The position numbers and the translations under genes are program-made. A DNA stretch of 64,000 bases from Candidatus Latescibacterota bacterium (lineage in GTDB: Bacteria; Latescibacterota; UBA2968; UBA8231), in NCBI GenBank assembly GCA_022819745.1, contig JAJEGS010000023.1, forward strand, positions 6,923-70,922, written 5' to 3'. Of this stretch, positions 25,373-34,172 are shown one piece after another. Below the pieces are notes generated by a model. That model did not search any database, was not told the DNA's origin, and saw nothing but the letters and a program-made list of their open reading frames with translations. Every line of letters begins with the position of its first letter. The first letter of the stretch is position 1.

Positions 25373-27121
25373 CTATCGCGTGGGTTCCAAATTGAGTAAG
25401 ACAAGTAGCCAAGTGCGGTGCCAGTAGGCGCTGTTGACGTAGGGGTTTTCGGCCGTGGGCCAGTTTTTCCAGTAGGTTTCGTTGTGGGGGATCCGGTGAT
25501 ACCACTGGATTAGCGGGATCGAGGGCAGTTCGCGGAACCAGATGTCCATTGCCTTGCGGAAGAGCTCGACTAGCTCGGGGTCTTCTGGCGCGACCTCGGC
25601 CATGCGATCGACGATGGCGTCGAATTCCTCATTTTGCCAACGCCAGAAGTACTCGGCTGCCGTCCCCGTCGGTTGTACGAAGCGACTGTGGTAGAGGCGC
25701 AGGGTGAAATAAGGGTCTCGCACTGAAGCCGCGTGTCCGATAACAAAGGCCCGGGCCGTGCCTTGGGTCATGCGGGTATAGGCGTCGTTGGTGGCGCGGA
25801 AGCTGGCGTCAAAACCGGCTTGGCGCAGTTGTTCGATCAGCACCGGCGTGAAGTCTTGGAAGAGGTTGGGGAAGACATCGACCACTATCTTGAAGCGCGC
25901 TCCGTCCTTGCTCCAGAACCCGTCCTCGTCCTTGTGCCATCCCTTGCGTTCCATGATCTCCGCTGTGCGGGCTGGATCGTAGGTATTTAGCTGATATTGC
26001 GCGAGAAGATCTTGGATCTGGTCGATATAGCGCATTAGCGGGGGAAATTCGGGATAGGGATAGAGCGTGAACTTGCCCGCTCCCTGCCAACCGACGTCAA
26101 CTACTTGGGCGCGATTAATCGAGTAGTTGATGGCCCAGCGGATCTCCGGGTCACTGAAAGGTTCTTCGAGATTGTTGAAGCCGAGGGACAGCGGCCACCA
26201 ATCCAGATAGCCGTAGGGTGCTTCCCTGCCCGACCAGGTAGAGATATTGGGGTTTTGTTCGAGAACAGTCTTGATGTTGACGGGGCGCAAGTCTATGCTC
26301 GAATCGATCTCGTTGGCCAAAAGCTGTTGGGACCATTTGGCTTCATTGCCGAAGGGCAGATAGATGATGCGCTCAACCTTGGGTAGTTGCTGGAACCCCA
26401 CTCCGGCCGCCCACCAGTCCGGTCGCAGATCCCAGACTCGCTGTTCGGGAGCGGTAATCGCTAGGCGATAAGGCCCGCTGACCACTGGCCAGCCCTTGGC
26501 TAGATCGAGGTTTTTGAAGGTATTGGCGTCCTGATCCTTCCAGATGTGCTCGGGGACGATGCGGACTCCATTGCCGAAGCAATCGGTGAAGTACGAAAAC
26601 AGAAATCTTGGATTGGATGCCCGCAGGGTGATGCGCGCCGTCAGCTCGTCCACGGCCACCGCCTCGGCGACCCAGGTTTGCATGTCAGTAGAAAGCAGCA
26701 GTTCCGGCGCATGGGCCTTGAGCATGTTGATGGTGAAGACCAAGTCGCGCGCCGTCCACGGCATGCCGTCGCTCCACAGGACGCCGTCGCGGATTTTGAT
26801 GGTGACTTCGGTGTAGTCCTCGTTGTATTGGTGGCTCTCTGCGATCCAGGGGATGAGGTTGTTTTCTTCGCCATAGGCATTGTAGTAATAGAGCGGCTCG
26901 AAGAGGAAATTGGATCCTGTCGAAGATACCATGCCGGGGATATAGGGGTTGAAGGCGTCGTAGTCCAGCATCTGGGTCAACCCGAGGATCAGCGTCCGGT
27001 CGCGCGGGACTTGTTGCACACTTGGCTCTTGTTGCGCTTGGTCGTCGGCACCACCGCACGCTAAGAGCAAAGCGCAACAAAGCCATGAGCACCAAATCCG
27101 CATTTGGTTTCCGTATTGCAT
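25373..27121 (-). CDS. Peptide/oligosaccharide-binding lipoprotein of an ABC importer (SBP_bac_5)
   Basis: 582 residues. The signal peptide ends in a lipobox (ALLLAC, C22), placing it at the outer face of the cytoplasmic membrane. FEPLYYYNAYGEEN, VTIKIRDGVLWSDGMPWTARD and the WSKDG and PLIQWYHR regions are typical of family 5 solute-binding proteins (DppA/OppA type). No permease or ATPase genes of a Dpp system are adjacent; the nearest ABC gene is an exporter. GAAGGA lies 7 bases before the ATG at 27121. The last 39 coding-strand bases before 25396 are duplicated at 23326-23364. Confidence 0.88.
   Translation of the reverse strand: MQYGNQMRIWCSWLCCALLLACGGADDQAQQEPSVQQVPRDRTLILGLTQMLDYDAFNPYIPGMVSSTGSNFLFEPLYYYNAYGEENNLIPWIAESHQYNEDYTEVTIKIRDGVLWSDGMPWTARDLVFTINMLKAHAPELLLSTDMQTWVAEAVAVDELTARITLRASNPRFLFSYFTDCFGNGVRIVPEHIWKDQDANTFKNLDLAKGWPVVSGPYRLAITAPEQRVWDLRPDWWAAGVGFQQLPKVERIIYLPFGNEAKWSQQLLANEIDSSIDLRPVNIKTVLEQNPNISTWSGREAPYGYLDWWPLSLGFNNLEEPFSDPEIRWAINYSINRAQVVDVGWQGAGKFTLYPYPEFPPLMRYIDQIQDLLAQYQLNTYDPARTAEIMERKGWHKDEDGFWSKDGARFKIVVDVFPNLFQDFTPVLIEQLRQAGFDASFRATNDAYTRMTQGTARAFVIGHAASVRDPYFTLRLYHSRFVQPTGTAAEYFWRWQNEEFDAIVDRMAEVAPEDPELVELFRKAMDIWFRELPSIPLIQWYHRIPHNETYWKNWPTAENPYVNSAYWHRTWLLVLLNLEPTR
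25396..25434 (-). repeat. 39-bp direct repeat flanking the ABC exporter
   Basis: Identical to 23326-23364. This copy is the genuine 3' end of the solute-binding protein gene; the other is a truncated remnant. The 1.8-kb exporter gene lies between them. Confidence 0.8.
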
Positions 27122-27139
27122 GTGAATTTCCTTCGACGT

Positions 27140-27976
27140 TTAAACGGTCTCTGCGGGTGTGGCTAAGTCGCGCAGTTTGCGTTGCCAGCCGTATTTGTCC
27201 CCGCCGGTGAGCAAGGTGGCCCGTTCTTCGGGTAAGCCGGCGACGAATTCGGGATCGGGGTCGTAGCCGTTCCACGCTTGGAACATCGTCGGAGTGTAGC
27301 CGCCGAGAATCAAGACGCGATCCCGCTGCGAGCGGATGATGCCGGAAGAGTGCATTAGCGACTCGTAGAAGAGCAGCGTCGATCCCGCCGGCGCTTCGAC
27401 TTGGTGGACGAGCGCGGGGTCGGCTAGGGCCGCGTCGATGATCGCTTGGCGGTCCACTTCTTGGGGGATTTTGTGGGTTCCGGGGATGACGGTAGTGCCG
27501 CCGTCGTCGGGGCCGAGATCGGTGAGATTGGTGAGTGCCTTGACGAAGGAGAAGTGATAGAGGCCATTGCCGGTGTGAGAATAGGCGGGGTTGATGCCTC
27601 GGTGGAAGCCATACTTTTGCTCTCCACCCGGTCGCCGGATATGGGCGTCTGACTGCTCTAGGCGGACGGTGCCGCCGACTATTTCCTCGGCCATCCCCAG
27701 AATCTTAGGATGGGTTAGGTATTCGTAGAAACACGGAGCTAGATGGGGAAGGTTGTCGATGCGGAAGAACTCTTGGGTTGAACTGGACAAATGGCAGTTT
27801 GCTCCGGGAAGTTGGCCTGTGCGCTGAAAATCGGCTTCGATTTGGTAGATGACTTCTAGGAGCGCGGCGACTTCGGCCTCGGTCAGGAGTTTTTCGAGGA
27901 TGACGTAGCCGTAGATTTCGAGGTGCAGGCGTTGGGATGGAGTCAATGCGGGGAAGGGCGTGTTATCTGTGGACAT
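27140..27976 (-). CDS. Phytanoyl-CoA-dioxygenase-family protein with HxG in place of HxD
   Basis: 278 residues, PhyH fold of the Fe(II)/2-oxoglutarate oxygenases. The distal iron His (H209, SLMHSSG) and the following Arg region (RSQRDRVLILGGY) are present. At the first ligand pair the sequence is H125-R126-G127 (KYGFHRGINP), so the usual Asp is Gly. Such a change is seen in aliphatic halogenases (Ala or Gly), but also in inactive or differently coordinated PhyH paralogs. AGGA precedes the ATG. It is upstream of the solute-binding lipoprotein on the same strand, 18 bases apart. A decayed relative is at 20385. Confidence 0.82.
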   Translation of the reverse strand: MSTDNTPFPALTPSQRLHLEIYGYVILEKLLTEAEVAALLEVIYQIEADFQRTGQLPGANCHLSSSTQEFFRIDNLPHLAPCFYEYLTHPKILGMAEEIVGGTVRLEQSDAHIRRPGGEQKYGFHRGINPAYSHTGNGLYHFSFVKALTNLTDLGPDDGGTTVIPGTHKIPQEVDRQAIIDAALADPALVHQVEAPAGSTLLFYESLMHSSGIIRSQRDRVLILGGYTPTMFQAWNGYDPDPEFVAGLPEERATLLTGGDKYGWQRKLRDLATPAETV

Positions 27977-28083
27977 GGTGGATTCCTCGTTTGGAGCGGA
28001 GCGGACGAGCCGGGAGAAAGGTAGGAAAATTTGACACAGGGGAGAACATTGCTCATTTCTTGAGAAACGGAGGGAAATAACTA

Positions 28084-28854
28084 ATGCAATACAGCGACGA
28101 ACACCACGCCCATTTTGAGGAGTACGGGTACGTGCGGCTCGGCAAGGTCCTCGACGACGCGGGCTTGGCCGAACTACAGCAGCGCATCGACGCGATCATG
28201 CTTGGCGAGATCCCCTATCCGGAGATGGAGTTTCAGCTCGACGGGGAGGACGCCGACTACGCGAAGATGCCCACCGTCTCTACCGGCCACAAGGGCACCA
28301 CGCTCCAGTACCGCAAGATCATGGGCTTGGAGCAGGACCCGGTCTATCTCGCCTACATGCAGCATCCGCTCTTCCGCCAGGTCACCCGGCGCTATATCGG
28401 CGAGGACGTGTCAATTTTCCGGGCGATGTTTATGAACAAGCCGGCGGAAAAGGGCACGATACTGCCCTGGCATCAAGACGTGGGCGTGGGCTGGGGCGTG
28501 GATTACAATCCGACGACCACGGTGTGGACCGCGATCGATCCGGCGATGGTGGCAAACGGCTGTATGCAGGTGGTGCCCGGTAGCCACAAGCACGGGGTGA
28601 TCACCGAAGGGCACTTTCCTTCGGCAGAACAGCTAGCCGAGTACGCGCCGCCGGGTGCGGAAATCGACCTCGAAGCCGAGGCGGGCGAGGCGATTTTGCT
28701 CAACAACCTGCTGCTGCACCGCTCGGGGATTAATCCGACGGGTCAGTCGCGCCGCGCCTTTAGCATCGCCTATATGGACGGAGCCTCGCGTTCCGTGCGC
28801 ACGGGCGAAGGCTATCCGATGATTTTTGGCGCAGAGGCGCTGGTTCCGGCCTAG
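28084..28854 (+). CDS. Phytanoyl-CoA dioxygenase family protein
   Basis: 256 residues with a standard iron site: H130-Q-D132 (LPWHQDVG) and a distal His in NNLLLHRSG, followed by SRRAFSIAYMD holding the 2-oxoglutarate-binding Arg. It should hydroxylate a small molecule; the natural substrate of these bacterial PhyH proteins is generally unknown. GGAGGG lies upstream of the ATG. It is divergent from the HxG PhyH gene across a 107-base gap and overlaps the convergent enolase-family gene by 4 bases. Confidence 0.87.
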   Translation: MQYSDEHHAHFEEYGYVRLGKVLDDAGLAELQQRIDAIMLGEIPYPEMEFQLDGEDADYAKMPTVSTGHKGTTLQYRKIMGLEQDPVYLAYMQHPLFRQVTRRYIGEDVSIFRAMFMNKPAEKGTILPWHQDVGVGWGVDYNPTTTVWTAIDPAMVANGCMQVVPGSHKHGVITEGHFPSAEQLAEYAPPGAEIDLEAEAGEAILLNNLLLHRSGINPTGQSRRAFSIAYMDGASRSVRTGEGYPMIFGAEALVPA

Positions 28855-29906
28855 CCGGGCCACTGCTGTGCGGAGATGGCGTAGCGGGCGACGGCGTCCT
28901 CGTCCAATTCCACGCCCAAACCCGGGCCGGTGGGCACGATTGCGTAGCCGTCTTGGACCAGCGGCTCTTTGAGCAGGCTGTGTTCATGCACAAAGTTGCC
29001 GCAGAGGTCGGAGCCAAAGGTGCAGTTGGGCGCGGCAGCCGAGGCGTGGAGGCGGAAGGCGTCGAAAATTCCCAGATCGACATTGGAGGCTTGCCACACG
29101 GGGATGTCCGCACTTGCGGCGATGCGCGCCATGTCGAGAAAATCCCAATCCGAGGGCGCGACGTTGAAGGCGTCAACCGCTTCGAGATGCACCGCGTCGA
29201 TGATCTGGCGGGGGTTTTGGAAGTGCGGGGCGACGAGGACGCTGGTCTCCTCCTTGAGGCGGCGATATTCGCTGAGATCGGTTTTGGGGAAGGGATCTTC
29301 GAAGACCACGTCGAGTCCGTCGAGGCGGCGGGCTAGGTCGAGCGCGTTTTTGAGATTGTAGAAGCGCTCGTTGGGGTCTAGGACTACCCGCAGGTGCGGC
29401 GCGATTTCGAGGGTGGCGCGGACTCGGTCTTCCATGTTGGCATCTTCCCACTTGCACTTCATCTTGATGCCGTGGAAACCTAGTTCGGCGGCGCGTTGGG
29501 CTGCGCGGGCGGTATCTGCGGCGCTCATCCGACTGATCCAGTAGTCAACTAGCACTTTGTCCTGTAGCTTGCCGCCGAAAATGCGGCATAGCGGCCAGCC
29601 GATCATTTTGCCGATCAGGTCGAGGAGGGCGATGTCCCAGCCGCCGCCGCGCAGAGCGCGTGGCTCAAAGGTGTTGGGGTCTTTGCCGATTAGGTCGGGT
29701 GGCTGCTCTGCGCGGTCGCCGTAGTACGGGCCGCTCATGCCGAGGCCGGTTAGTCCTTGGTCGGTGTGGATTCTGAGGATGTCTTGACGCCGGGCCGAGA
29801 GTGGCTCGGGATAACTAGGATTAGGCTCGTCGTACTCGGGCGGGGGGAGGATGCCCGGGAGGAAGGGGACGCAACAGACGGTGCGTTCGAGGTGGGTAAT
29901 CTGCAT
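28851..29906 (-). CDS. Enolase-superfamily (mandelate racemase/muconate lactonizing-like) protein
   Basis: 351 residues. The K148-x-K150 base motif (HGIKMKCKW), first metal ligand D177 (VVLDPNE) and second E203 (VFEDPF) fit the mandelate racemase subgroup. The third ligand region, normally A-D-E at the next strand, reads LVAPHFQNP here, so the acidic residue is not obvious. The true start is the ATG at 29906, 5 bases after the thioredoxin stop; the long upstream Arg/Pro-rich frame is out of register with any gene. Likely a sugar-acid dehydratase or epimerase, with altered metal site uncertain. Confidence 0.77.
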   Translation of the reverse strand: MQITHLERTVCCVPFLPGILPPPEYDEPNPSYPEPLSARRQDILRIHTDQGLTGLGMSGPYYGDRAEQPPDLIGKDPNTFEPRALRGGGWDIALLDLIGKMIGWPLCRIFGGKLQDKVLVDYWISRMSAADTARAAQRAAELGFHGIKMKCKWEDANMEDRVRATLEIAPHLRVVLDPNERFYNLKNALDLARRLDGLDVVFEDPFPKTDLSEYRRLKEETSVLVAPHFQNPRQIIDAVHLEAVDAFNVAPSDWDFLDMARIAASADIPVWQASNVDLGIFDAFRLHASAAAPNCTFGSDLCGNFVHEHSLLKEPLVQDGYAIVPTGPGLGVELDEDAVARYAISAQQWPG

Positions 29907-29911
29907 GGCGT

Positions 29912-30787
29912 TTAGTACAGGGCTTGGTAGAGTTTGCGCTGGTAGGAGGCTACCAGCGGATTGTCGCGGCCTAGCAGGTGGAAGACGGCGACCATGGCGT
30001 CCTTGGCGGCTTGGTCGCCGTTCGATTTTTTGCCCACGATGTGCAGCCATTCCTGCAACGCGGTTTCGTAGTCGCCTTCGGCGGCGGCGCAGCAGGCGAG
30101 TAGGTAGCGGGCCTCGTGGTCGTCTGGCTGACTGAGCACTCGCTGGGCGCAGGCGGCGCGGCCTCCAGCCTGCTGGCACTGGTGGGCAAACTCGATCTGG
30201 GTGAGCAGCGCTTGGGCTTGGGGGTATTCGGGGGTGTCGGTTTCGACGAGATTGACCAACTCCTGTACGGTTTCAAATCGGCCTTGCTGCAGGTGGATCT
30301 TCGCTAGGCCGAGGAGGGCGGGGCCGTCGGTGGGATTTTCCTCAAGCGCCTGCTCGTACTGGCGCGCGGCCGCGTCGAAGTCGCCGGTGGCAGCTAAGTC
30401 GTCGGCTTGGTCAATCTCTTGGGCTTCGGGGATGGGAGTGTCGGAGACCAAAGGGCGGAGAATGGCTTCGATTTGCTCTCTGGGTAGCGCGCCGGTGAAT
30501 TCTTGGGCTAGCTGGCCGTTCTTGACGATTTTGACCGCGGGGATGCCTTGGACCCGAAAGGCCATGGCGAGCTGCTGGTTTTCATCGACGTTGATCTTGG
30601 CTAGGGCCACGCCGGGGCCAAGCGCCGTGACGACGTCTTCGAGGATGGGTCCTAAGGTCTTGCAAGGGCCGCACCAGGGGGCCCAAAAATCGACGACGAT
30701 GACGCGCTCCTGCGAGCCTTGGAGGACTAGCTCTTCAAAGTTCTGCTCATCGACGTCGAATATCTGCGGTTGGGGTTGGATTTCCAT
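29912..30787 (-). CDS. cnoX: Thioredoxin-domain TPR protein, CnoX/YbbN-like
   Basis: 291 residues. The N-terminal thioredoxin domain has W38-C-G-P-C42, a redox-competent site. E. coli CnoX has SxxC instead, and many other bacterial homologues keep CxxC. The C-terminal half carries TPR-like helices (FDAAARQYEQALEENPTDGPALLGLA, YETALQEWLHIV). The family is a chaperedoxin that holds oxidatively damaged proteins and hands them to GroEL or DnaK. It is in the same run as the enolase-family gene (5-base gap). Confidence 0.85.
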   Translation of the reverse strand: MEIQPQPQIFDVDEQNFEELVLQGSQERVIVVDFWAPWCGPCKTLGPILEDVVTALGPGVALAKINVDENQQLAMAFRVQGIPAVKIVKNGQLAQEFTGALPREQIEAILRPLVSDTPIPEAQEIDQADDLAATGDFDAAARQYEQALEENPTDGPALLGLAKIHLQQGRFETVQELVNLVETDTPEYPQAQALLTQIEFAHQCQQAGGRAACAQRVLSQPDDHEARYLLACCAAAEGDYETALQEWLHIVGKKSNGDQAAKDAMVAVFHLLGRDNPLVASYQRKLYQALY

Positions 30788-30875
30788 GGCGTCCTTCCGG
30801 AGTGGAAAAGGGGTATATGTCGGTTTTCGTTAGGTGGCTGCTAAGGCGACGAGTGGGCAACCACGAGGGTTGCCC

Positions 30876-31925
30876 CTACTGGGCGCGGCCGCGGCCGGCG
30901 ACTTCCCATTCTTCGACGACCTCGCCATTGCGGAGGGCGAAGAGGCGGTCGTGGAGGTTGGTGGTCATTCCGCCGTGTAGGGGGATAAAAGAGAGGATAT
31001 CGCCTACGTTGACGGGATGGTCTGCGGCGGTGGTATCGACGTGGCCGTGCTCGACGGACATGCCTTTGAGAAAAAGCTCGGGCTGTTCGAGGCAGTAGCC
31101 ATAAGGGGTCGGCGGGTAGCTGGTGAAGGCCTTCTGACCGGCATCGACGATGGCTTGTCCCGGGCGGGAGGTGCTGACTACGGTGACGACTAGGCGCAGC
31201 GGACAGCGAGTGGGGTCGAGGTCTTCGCGCTTGCCCACGCGGGTCATGCCCTCATAGGCGTACGAGCCGATGCGGGTCTCGGTGCAGCCGAGGGATTTGG
31301 AGATGGTTTCGCTGCCAGTGCCGCCGCCGCTGATGATGTGCAGCGGCAGGCCGCTTTTGTGTGCTCCTTCGCGTACTTCGTCGAGGAAGGAGCGGGCGCG
31401 CTCGCTGCTGGGATAGGTCATCACGCCGGTAAAGTCCAGCCCCGGTAGCTGGTCGATGTGCTGGGCCAGCGCAAGGGTGTCGGCGGGCGATTGGGTGCCG
31501 ACGCGGCCGCCGCCGGTGTCCATTTCGACGATTGCGCGGATGCGGCAACCGGCGGCTGTGGCTGCTTGTGAAAGCCCGTCAACGGTGGCCGCGGAGTCCG
31601 ACGCGACTGTTATGGTACTTTTGCCGCTTTGGATCAGGCGCGTCAGGCGGGCTAGCTTGGGCTGGCCGACGATATTGTAGGGAATCAAGATGTCTTGGAT
31701 GCCTCCGTCGGCCATGGCCTCGGCCTCGCCTAACTTCTGGCTGACGATGCCAATGGCCCCCGCGGCGATTTGCATGCGCGCAATGGCTGGCGTCTTGTGG
31801 GTCTTGGTGTGGACGCGCAGGCCGATTTCGAGCTGGTCGCAGGCGCTTTGCAAGTCGCGGATGTTTTTTTCTAGTACGTCGAGATCGACGCAGAGGGCGG
31901 GGGTGTCAAGTTCGGTAAAGTGCAT
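30876..31925 (-). CDS. D-threonine-aldolase-like PLP enzyme (alanine racemase N-terminal fold)
   Basis: 349 residues. K41 in VHTKTHKTP is the probable PLP lysine of the DSD1/D-threonine aldolase group, and the late VEHGHVD segment supplies the metal-binding His/Asp of that group. Expected reaction: retro-aldol cleavage or dehydration of a D-3-hydroxy amino acid with PLP and divalent metal. The ATG at 31925 follows the glycosyltransferase stop by 5 bases in the same TAAACGCCATG arrangement seen at the CnoX/enolase junction. Confidence 0.83.
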   Translation of the reverse strand: MHFTELDTPALCVDLDVLEKNIRDLQSACDQLEIGLRVHTKTHKTPAIARMQIAAGAIGIVSQKLGEAEAMADGGIQDILIPYNIVGQPKLARLTRLIQSGKSTITVASDSAATVDGLSQAATAAGCRIRAIVEMDTGGGRVGTQSPADTLALAQHIDQLPGLDFTGVMTYPSSERARSFLDEVREGAHKSGLPLHIISGGGTGSETISKSLGCTETRIGSYAYEGMTRVGKREDLDPTRCPLRLVVTVVSTSRPGQAIVDAGQKAFTSYPPTPYGYCLEQPELFLKGMSVEHGHVDTTAADHPVNVGDILSFIPLHGGMTTNLHDRLFALRNGEVVEEWEVAGRGRAQ

Positions 31926-31930
31926 GGCGT

Positions 31931-33034
31931 TTAGACCTTTCCGATGAAAAGTTCCATGTATTGGGCGGCGATTTTTTTTTGAGCGTATTCGCGCTGGACG
32001 TAGGCGCGGCACTGGCGGCCTAGATCGGCGCGTTCCGTTGGGCTGAGCGCGAAGAAGCGGTGGATTTGTTCGACGAAGGCCGGGTAGTCCTCTGGGTCAA
32101 CGAGAAATCCGCCTTCGCGCACGCTCTCGGTAAGGGCATCGACGGCAAAGGCCACGGCCGGGGTGCCGGCGTACATACATTCGAGTTGGGTCTGGCCGAA
32201 GCCTTCGACGTCGCCGGGTATGTGGATGTTGGGCATGAGGAAAAGATCGCAACTGGTGCGCAGCATGGCCAGCACGTCGTCGGGGACTGGCCCGAGCAGG
32301 ACGACGCGGTCCTTTAGACTGGATTGACAAAGTGCCTGTAAGCGCGCGGTTTCGCTGGCGGGAGGGCCGCAGATCAAGAGGCGAATATCTGCGTCGAGCA
32401 GGGGCATACCTTTTGCCAAAAATTCGACCATGCCCTTGCGGGGGACCTGGCGGCCGAAAAGCAGCAGGATGCGGTCTTGGCCAAAGCGCAGCCCGTGTTC
32501 CTCCTCAAAGCGCGCTCTGACCGTCTCCAGCGCGTCTGATGTCAACTCCAATGGTTCGACCCCTAAGTAGATGATCTCCAACTTGGTCTCCGGAACGCCG
32601 CTTGCCGCGGTAATGCAGCGGCTGTTTTCGCTGATGACGACGACCTTGTCGCAGGCGCGGACTCCCCAGTGCATCAGTGCGCGCGCGAGGGGATTTTTGT
32701 AGGTCATTTCGAGGCCATAGACGGTGGTGATGAAGCGCGCTGGACCCAAAGGGCGCAACAGCGGAGCCAACGACGCGGAGACCCCGTCGGCGAAGTACAC
32801 GGCATCGACGCGGCGAAAGAGCACAGCCCACAAGGCGACCACAAAGCAATAGGGGAGGAACCAGGCTAGGTGCAAAAGCGACTGGCGGCCCAGCGAGACG
32901 AGGCGGACTTGGGCTTGGTTGACCAGCCGGGTATAGAGCGCGTGACAGTGGGTCTGGATGCCGCCGATGGTGGGTGGGTAGCGGCGGGCGAGGAAGAGGA
33001 TGCGGGGGGGATGGTTTGGCACAGGTGTGGTCAC
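31931..33034 (-). CDS. Glycosyltransferase family 4-type protein
   Basis: 367 residues, GT-B fold. The N-terminal ARRYPPTIGGIQTH acceptor loop, the central LLFGRQVPRKG and the EGFGQTQLECMYAG stretch (the E-x7-E type donor site) are typical. Starts with GTG overlapping the selD TGA (GTGA), so it is translated with selD. It probably transfers a sugar to a lipid or polysaccharide at the inner membrane; a hydrophobic segment (AWFLPYCFVVALWAVLF) may provide membrane contact. Substrate unknown. Confidence 0.85.
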   Translation of the reverse strand: MTTPVPNHPPRILFLARRYPPTIGGIQTHCHALYTRLVNQAQVRLVSLGRQSLLHLAWFLPYCFVVALWAVLFRRVDAVYFADGVSASLAPLLRPLGPARFITTVYGLEMTYKNPLARALMHWGVRACDKVVVISENSRCITAASGVPETKLEIIYLGVEPLELTSDALETVRARFEEEHGLRFGQDRILLLFGRQVPRKGMVEFLAKGMPLLDADIRLLICGPPASETARLQALCQSSLKDRVVLLGPVPDDVLAMLRTSCDLFLMPNIHIPGDVEGFGQTQLECMYAGTPAVAFAVDALTESVREGGFLVDPEDYPAFVEQIHRFFALSPTERADLGRQCRAYVQREYAQKKIAAQYMELFIGKV

Positions 33035-34092
33035 GGCTCGACGAGGATGCGGCCGGGATTTTCTTTGGTTACTTCGCCGACGAGGGCGGCAGCGTCTAGT
33101 TGGAGGGCGTGGAGGAGGGCCTCGGCCTCGGCTGCGGCTACGGCGATGAGCAGGCCGCCGGAGGTCTGGGCGTCGAAGAGGAGATTGGCGCGGGCCGGAT
33201 CGACGCCGTCGGCGACGGTGACTTTGGATGCCAAGAAAAGCTGGTTGTCGCGGGAGCCGCCTTCGAGTCCTTTGGCGGCTAGCGCCAAGCTGTGCGCTAG
33301 GGCCGGAACTTGGGCCGCGTAAAAAATCATTCCCACTTGGCTGCCTTCGGCCATTTCCGCGGCGTGTCCTAAAAGGCCGAAACCGGTGATGTCGGTGCAG
33401 GCGTGGACGGCGAAGTCCGGCAGGATTTCGGCACCTGCCTTGTTGAGCGCAAGCATGGATTCCACGGCCTCGGCGAGGTCGGCTTCGGCGAGGTGATCGG
33501 CCTTGAAGGCGTTGGCGATTAGTCCGGTGCCCAGTTTCTTGGTGAGGATGAGGCGGTCGCCGGGCTGGGCACCGGCGTTGGTGTAGATGCGGTCGGGGTG
33601 GACGAGACCGGTGACGGCGAGGCCGTACTTGAGTTCGGGGTCTTGGACGGTGTGGCCGCCGACGAGTGTGCAGCCGGCTTCGGCTGTTTTGGACTGACCG
33701 CCGAGGAGAATCTGGTTGAGGACCTCTGGATCGAGGTCGTCGGCGGGGAAACCCGCGATGTTGAGCGCGGTGAGCGGCTTGCCGCCCATGGCGTACACGT
33801 CGCTGAGCGAGTTGGCCGCGGCAATGGCTCCAAAGGTGTAGGGATCATCGACGATGGGGGTGAAGAAATCGACGGTCTGCACGAGGGCCTCGCGTTCGTT
33901 GAGGCGATAGACGCCGGCATCGTCGGCGAGGTTGAAGCCGACGAGCAGGTTGGGATCAGTGTTTGCTGGCAGACCTGCCAGGGCGCGCCGCAACTGGTCG
34001 GGGCGCAGCTTGGAAGCTCAGCCGCCGCAGGCGACCATTTGCGTCAGGCGCTTGGTCTTTTTATAGGTGAATATCTTTTGCCAACGATTCAT
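33031..34092 (-). CDS. selD: Selenide, water dikinase with in-frame UGA selenocysteine
   Basis: 353 residues when the TGA at 34018-34020 is read as selenocysteine. The N-terminus then reads KRLTQMVACGGU25ASKLRPDQL, the normal catalytic loop of SelD (Cys or Sec followed by Lys, here K28), continuing in frame into LVGFNLADDAGVYRL, GGQSKTAEAGCTLVGGHTV and CTDITGFGLLGH. Stopping at TGA, or starting after it, would remove the catalytic loop. SelD makes selenophosphate for tRNA-Sec charging, and many Sec-using bacteria have a Sec form. A weak stem (CUG/CAG core) can be drawn just after the TGA, but no clear SECIS. The ATG at 34092 has only a poor ribosome site. Confidence 0.88.
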
Positions 34093-34172
34093 AAGCGTTT
34101 GGGAAAGATAGCATTATATTCCATGACAAGCGAGGCGGCAGAGCGATCTGTTCGCTAGAAAGGTGATATCGA

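Noticed and set aside
28851..30179. Enolase-superfamily protein with a 91-residue Arg/Pro-rich N-terminus
   Set aside because: The extension is antisense-like composition and overlaps the thioredoxin gene; the ATG at 29906 gives the normal family start.
33031..33993. SelD starting at a TTG after the TGA
   Set aside because: It would lack the catalytic loop; reading the TGA as selenocysteine restores a normal SelD.
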